From assembly GCA_026936325.1 (NCBI GenBank), contig JAPTHN010000006.1, forward strand, positions 29,157,296-29,221,295: a DNA stretch of 64,000 nt, in the 5' to 3' direction. The position numbers were made by a program, and so were the translations under genes. Source of the DNA: Platynereis dumerilii. Its lineage: Eukaryota; Annelida; Polychaeta; Phyllodocida; Nereididae. Below the pieces are notes generated by a model. It did no database searches. It was not told the origin of the DNA and worked only from the letters and a program-made list of their open reading frames with translations. Positions 60,001 through 64,000 of the stretch are shown here, one piece after another. Numbering within the stretch: the first letter of the stretch is position 1; each line of letters starts with the position of its first letter.

Positions 60001-61918
60001 CTATGAGTCAATCACACTTCAAAATGCCTCTCATTAATTCAATTGTCAAAGAGCCGGTGATTTGATCAAATCAAGTCCCTGAACTGGCATTTGACAGATT
60101 TTAAACTGGAGTGACTTAGCCTCATGGAATTTCTTGATCAATGTTTTCTGCATCCAGAATGGGAGCAATTTGCTTAAATTGTTATCACTTCTTAGTCCAA
60201 CTGAAAAAAAAAAGGCTAAATGTCACAAGAGTGACAAGACTATGTTATAATAAACACTTCTTTAATTCTCCCTATTAAACCCCCCCCCCCTCTCCAACTG
60301 TTCATGTGACCTGGCACTTCATTGAAAGGGAATTTCAGCACCTCAAAACAGATATCACTTTTTTTAAATTTCACTTTTAACTGTAACAAAAGGAGTACAT
60401 ACAAAAACATGATTTAATTGAGAGAAATCTCTAAATTTGGCAGGCTATTTTGAAGATAAGCATTTCCATCACCATGGTTACAGTAATGCCAAATAACAAT
60501 CTATTAAAAGCATGAGTATGCTTGATATCTCATCTTTCTAATATCAATATCTTGGATATGTCATTTAACTGGGTCGTCCAGTGTAAATTTCGGAGACCAA
60601 ATTGCTTACTATTTGCTGTTTTTGCCTTCTACGTGTATCTCTCTTCCTTGCTAGTCATATGACCTTTGCCTCCATAAAAAGTCATACCCCCAAAAAAAAC
60701 AATGTAAGTGTCAATAATATAGAATGTATCACCATTTAGCATTTCACTTTCAATTGTAACAGAATGAACACAGGCCAAATTCACAATTTTTAGTGAGATG
60801 AATTCTGCAAATAGGGCTGTCATTTTGAAGATAAACATTTCCATTACCATGGCAACAGTAATGCCAACTGGCATATTGCTTGAAAGCATGGCATTAGATC
60901 TGTAAAATATCAATACCAAGGCAATATGACATTAAACTGTGTTGTCTAAATTTATAGAGTCCAAATTGGTCAAAAACTGTTGGTTTTAGCTGTTTGAAAC
61001 CCTCCCCTACTGGTCATGTGACCTTTTACCCCACTCAAAATCATACAAGATCTAAGCACCTGCAATGCAGCATAAATCATCATTTTAAATTTCACTTTCA
61101 ACTGGAAAAGAACAAACACTGGTCAGAAACATAATTTTAGTCAAATTAAATCTACAAATACGGCTGTTATTTTGAAGATAAACATTTCCATTACCATGGT
61201 AACAGTAATGCCATATGATATATTTCTTGAAAGCATGACATTAGGGCAATCAAATGTCAATGCCTTGACCATGTGTCATTAAACTGTGTTGTCCAGTGCC
61301 TATTTATAGTGTCCATATTGCCGAAAAACTGCACGTTTTAGCCATTTGACCCCTCCCCTACTGGTCATATGACCATTTACCCCTATAAAAATCATACAAA
61401 ATCTAAGCACCTACAATACTTAATACTTACTTATTACCATGGTAGCAGTTATGCCAAATGGCATATTTTTTGAAAGCATGACATTACATCTCTCATATAT
61501 CAATAATTTGACAATGTGTCATTGAACTGCATTGTCCAGGGCAAACTTCTAAGTCTGTATTGCTTAAAAATTGCTAGTTTTGCCTCTTTAACTCCCTCCT
61601 CTGCTGGTTATGTGACTTTTTACCCCAAGGTCATGTGACCAATTAATGGGGGCCTTTCCATAAAATGTATTTCAAAAGAAAAATTACGTTTATCTAAGAA
61701 AAACACTCCGTATGAGAGCGTTTTATTCATTTTCTATTCATCAAATAATTTTCTGACTTGGTTGCCATGGTAACCAAATTACAAAAAACTCTCAACTGAT
61801 TTTTCACTGAAACAGAAAGTTTCTAAAACTACTGAATTCAGGGATTCAAACGGTATATAACTTATGTGGTCCTCTCTCGGGGTGAGCCAAACTCCAATTT
61901 TTCTGGCCTGGCTCCCTG
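57047..61918. mobile_element. Large foldback element with 350-bp repeats in both arms
   Basis: It begins CAGGGAGCCAGACC and ends GGCCTGGCTCCCTG. Arms of about 1.5-1.8 kb (57047-58850 and 60420-61918) match inversely, at over 90 percent by eye in the outer 700 bp, with only a few changes between 57090-57680 and 61430-61890. Each arm holds about four units of roughly 350 bp marked by TTACCATGGTAACAG and AATGTTTATCTTCAAAATA (57532, 57882, 58236, 58585; inverse at 60472, 60846, 61194, 61436). The 1.6-kb loop has short frames but no recognised transposase. No 8-bp duplication is seen at its ends. Confidence 0.85.
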
Positions 61919-63096
61919 ACTATTAGCTTTTGCGCATAGACCAGCTTTTATTAATTTGTGAGATGTAACAAAACCTCATTTTTTAACTTAGTGATAAATA
62001 ACCAAGTTCTTGTGAACTTCTATGCAGTGACAGTTTACTGGCTTGACGAAGATCCAATTAAGGCAACTGATGGGCTCTTCTCGAGTGATTTTAACATGTG
62101 TAGATAAACGAAAGAATTGATTGGTTTTTATGTGAAAATATAAACCAACTGGAAATTGCCCATGGTAAAAAAATGGTTTTATTAATGAGAAGGAATGGCT
62201 AATGGTCAAAGTTATTTAGGTTTTAATATTACACATATACATGATATAGTTAAACTGCGAAAGTGAAATGAGACAGAGACATGTCTTTTGATGAATGTAC
62301 AAATTGCTTGATGAAGGGCAGTTATCTATATGAAGATGAAGGGGATCGATGGCTTCAGTTGAGAAATTCGCTGAGTGACCTTTGAGGTTGTGTATTGAAA
62401 AGTGTGAATATAAACGGCACTTTATTGACGAAGTAGAAGACCATTAAGCCTTGGAGTTTGCACTGACTGTTCCTGTGATGGCAATCAAGCCAAACATATG
62501 ATTTATGTTTATTCATTGGACAGCTTCAATGCTGATATTTCGATCACAGGGACAACACAGGGAGGTGTGAAATGTAATTACACTGAAAACTTCTAATAGC
62601 AACTGTGTCTGTTTGAAATGAGTGAAAGGTTTAATAGGAATTATCACATCCACTCACTCATTCCCAGGTGCTGCCCTCTTGAGAGCAATTTCAATATTGG
62701 CCAGCCCATGACAACTGCTGACCTCATTTCAAGCGGATGATGTCACGGCTCAATGCCTCTCACTCTTGACCTACTTAAAAAATGAAGGCCATTTTGCTGT
62801 ATATATTTAGCATGCTAGACAAGTGCAGCAAAATTTCAACTTAACAGCACTCAAATATGGTAAAACTAAAATTTCCCGGTTTTTGTTTAATGATGCTACC
62901 ATGGTCCTCTGTTAATCCAACTAAGAGAAACTGTCATCCTACTTGCCTCCGTTCCAGAATAAGAATTGAGCGGATAGCTTTTTCCACACTCCTTTGCAAT
63001 ATCTAGGTCACAGTGACCTCATTGACAACTAGACACAGATTAGCACAGAGGACTTCAGAAATGTAATAGATCTCATAAAGCTTTGCTTTATGAGAT
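61919..63096. other. Right flank inside the 7-kb insert, no gene seen
   Basis: AT-rich, without recognised coding or repeat structure except the GATCTCATAAAG hairpin at its right end. Confidence 0.45.
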
Positions 63097-63300
63097 CAAA
63101 AAACGTCATCGGCGGCCATCTTGGACGCCATCTTGGATTTTACCCCTTAGAATGCCGAGAAAAAAATGGCACCATATTTTTTCTGAATCTACACATCCTA
63201 AGGTTCGATTTGATATATGGTGCCAAAAATTTACAAGCGAAGTGAGCCAAATCTAAATATGCAACAAATGCTCCTGCACTATATTCTCCATATTTTTCCT

Positions 63301-64000
63301 GTCTCTGACATTTTATCAGACTCATTCTACAGACTGCCGCACACCTGCTTGACTGCCATTTGTGTTATCCTTTATCATGGGTTAATGCTAGTATATATAC
63401 ATATATTTATTGGACAGGTATGGCTGGCAGAATTTTAAGGGAGTCATCTAAGATAAAGTTCAAGATCTGAGTAACAAATTTGTGACATTTTGGTCAAGAA
63501 TTTTATTTTTGAATTTCGGTCTGAAAAATAGCCTATCTTTTGTAAAATTTCCCCAGGAATCTGAATCTGAATAGTTCTAGAAGTCGGAAATACAAAATCT
63601 CTCACCATTTTTATTCTACGAATGTTTTTATAACTTGTCAATTGTAACCTAGCATTTTCGGAATATCTCTCGCTTTCACTGCATATATCTCAATAGTACT
63701 CAATTTTTGTCAACAAATGAGCCTAACATAGTACCAAAGCACTAGATAACTCCTTATTTTTATCCTGTAACAACCAGGCACATGCCAAAGATTGGCGCCC
63801 TGTGCCCTTATATATATTGCATTAAAGAAATGATTTTTGGCATGGCGGTCCAAGACATCAACTCTGAAATATAGAATCTAGGTGAGAGCAGTCTGCAATA
63901 ATGACAAGGCACAGTAAAAAGTAATTGTCATGACTTCCAAACATATTTAAGGTCAATCATGTATATGTTATATTGCCCTTGCATTACCGACTGAGCCACA
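63301..64000. other. No feature seen to window end
   Basis: AT-rich sequence; short frames only. Confidence 0.5.

Larger units (their letters stand above)
56144..63096. mobile_element. Insertion within the right arm of the outer foldback
   Basis: The limits are set by where the outer element's arm stops and resumes. TGATCTCATAAAG at 56164 is inverted at the right border (CTTTATGAGATC, 63085-63096, itself part of a small hairpin at 63069-63096), which may be the terminal repeat. The insert contains the 4.9-kb foldback at 57047-61918 plus flanks without recognised genes. Confidence 0.65.
52150..63300. mobile_element. Outer foldback element, right arm split by a 7-kb insertion
   Basis: The left arm 52150-52545 (GGCTCACTTCGCTTG, GGTGCCATTTTTCTC, CAAGATGGCGTCCAAGATGG, AGTTGATAATGATGTTTTTG) is answered in inverse order by two separate blocks: 55920-56143 for its inner part and 63097-63290 for its outer part. 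The break lies precisely between GAAGAA and AAAAACGTCATCGGCGG. The loop (52560-55900) is mostly non-coding and includes the CT-rich tract. The insert is at 56144-63096. Confidence 0.8.

Overview
The window looks like nuclear DNA of an animal, most likely a marine invertebrate. Split genes with GT-AG introns, AT-rich non-coding DNA, CR1/Jockey-type LINE debris, hAT-type MITEs with 8-bp target duplications and large foldback elements all point to a metazoan. The sequence alone does not let me name a phylum.

One host gene is clear. A rhodopsin-like (class A) G-protein-coupled receptor runs on the minus strand, with five coding exons at 46838-46047, 40028-39844, 34150-33986, 28400-28195 and 13253-12938. 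Every splice phase agrees across the four introns (6.0, 5.7, 5.6 and 14.9 kb). The visible product is 553 residues: a cysteine-rich, N-glycosylatable ectodomain of about 255 residues, then seven membrane segments with a disulphide pair, an ERY motif and an NSxxF in place of NPxxY. The 5' end, including any signal peptide, was not found.

The left end (1 to about 5.3 kb) holds an unrecognised 603-residue open frame that may be the gag-like part of an old LTR retroelement. A hAT-type MITE carrying a large GC-rich minisatellite lies inside that unit. From 5.3 to 12.9 kb there are terminal-inverted-repeat (TIR) elements, a 205-bp satellite and short hAT MITEs. One of these MITEs lies about 110 bp after the receptor stop codon, probably in its 3' UTR.

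The receptor introns are built mostly of repeats: foldback elements at 14.1-15.7, 32.2-33.7, 34.8-37.3, 37.8-39.7 and 40.2-44.9 kb, LINE 3' ends near 19 kb, a 1-kb TIR element at 20.9-21.9 kb, a degenerate satellite at 22.8-24.6 kb and a 14-bp minisatellite at 28.8-29.5 kb. Upstream of the first visible exon lie a 26-bp tandem repeat, a dispersed repeat split by a TIR element, a 145-bp satellite with YY1-like motifs, a hAT MITE, and an 11-kb nest of palindromic elements at 52.2-63.3 kb.

The most interesting points are the receptor's architecture (a class A core behind a large ectodomain that may be internally duplicated) and the recurring design of TIR or foldback elements that carry their own tandem arrays and are inserted into one another.
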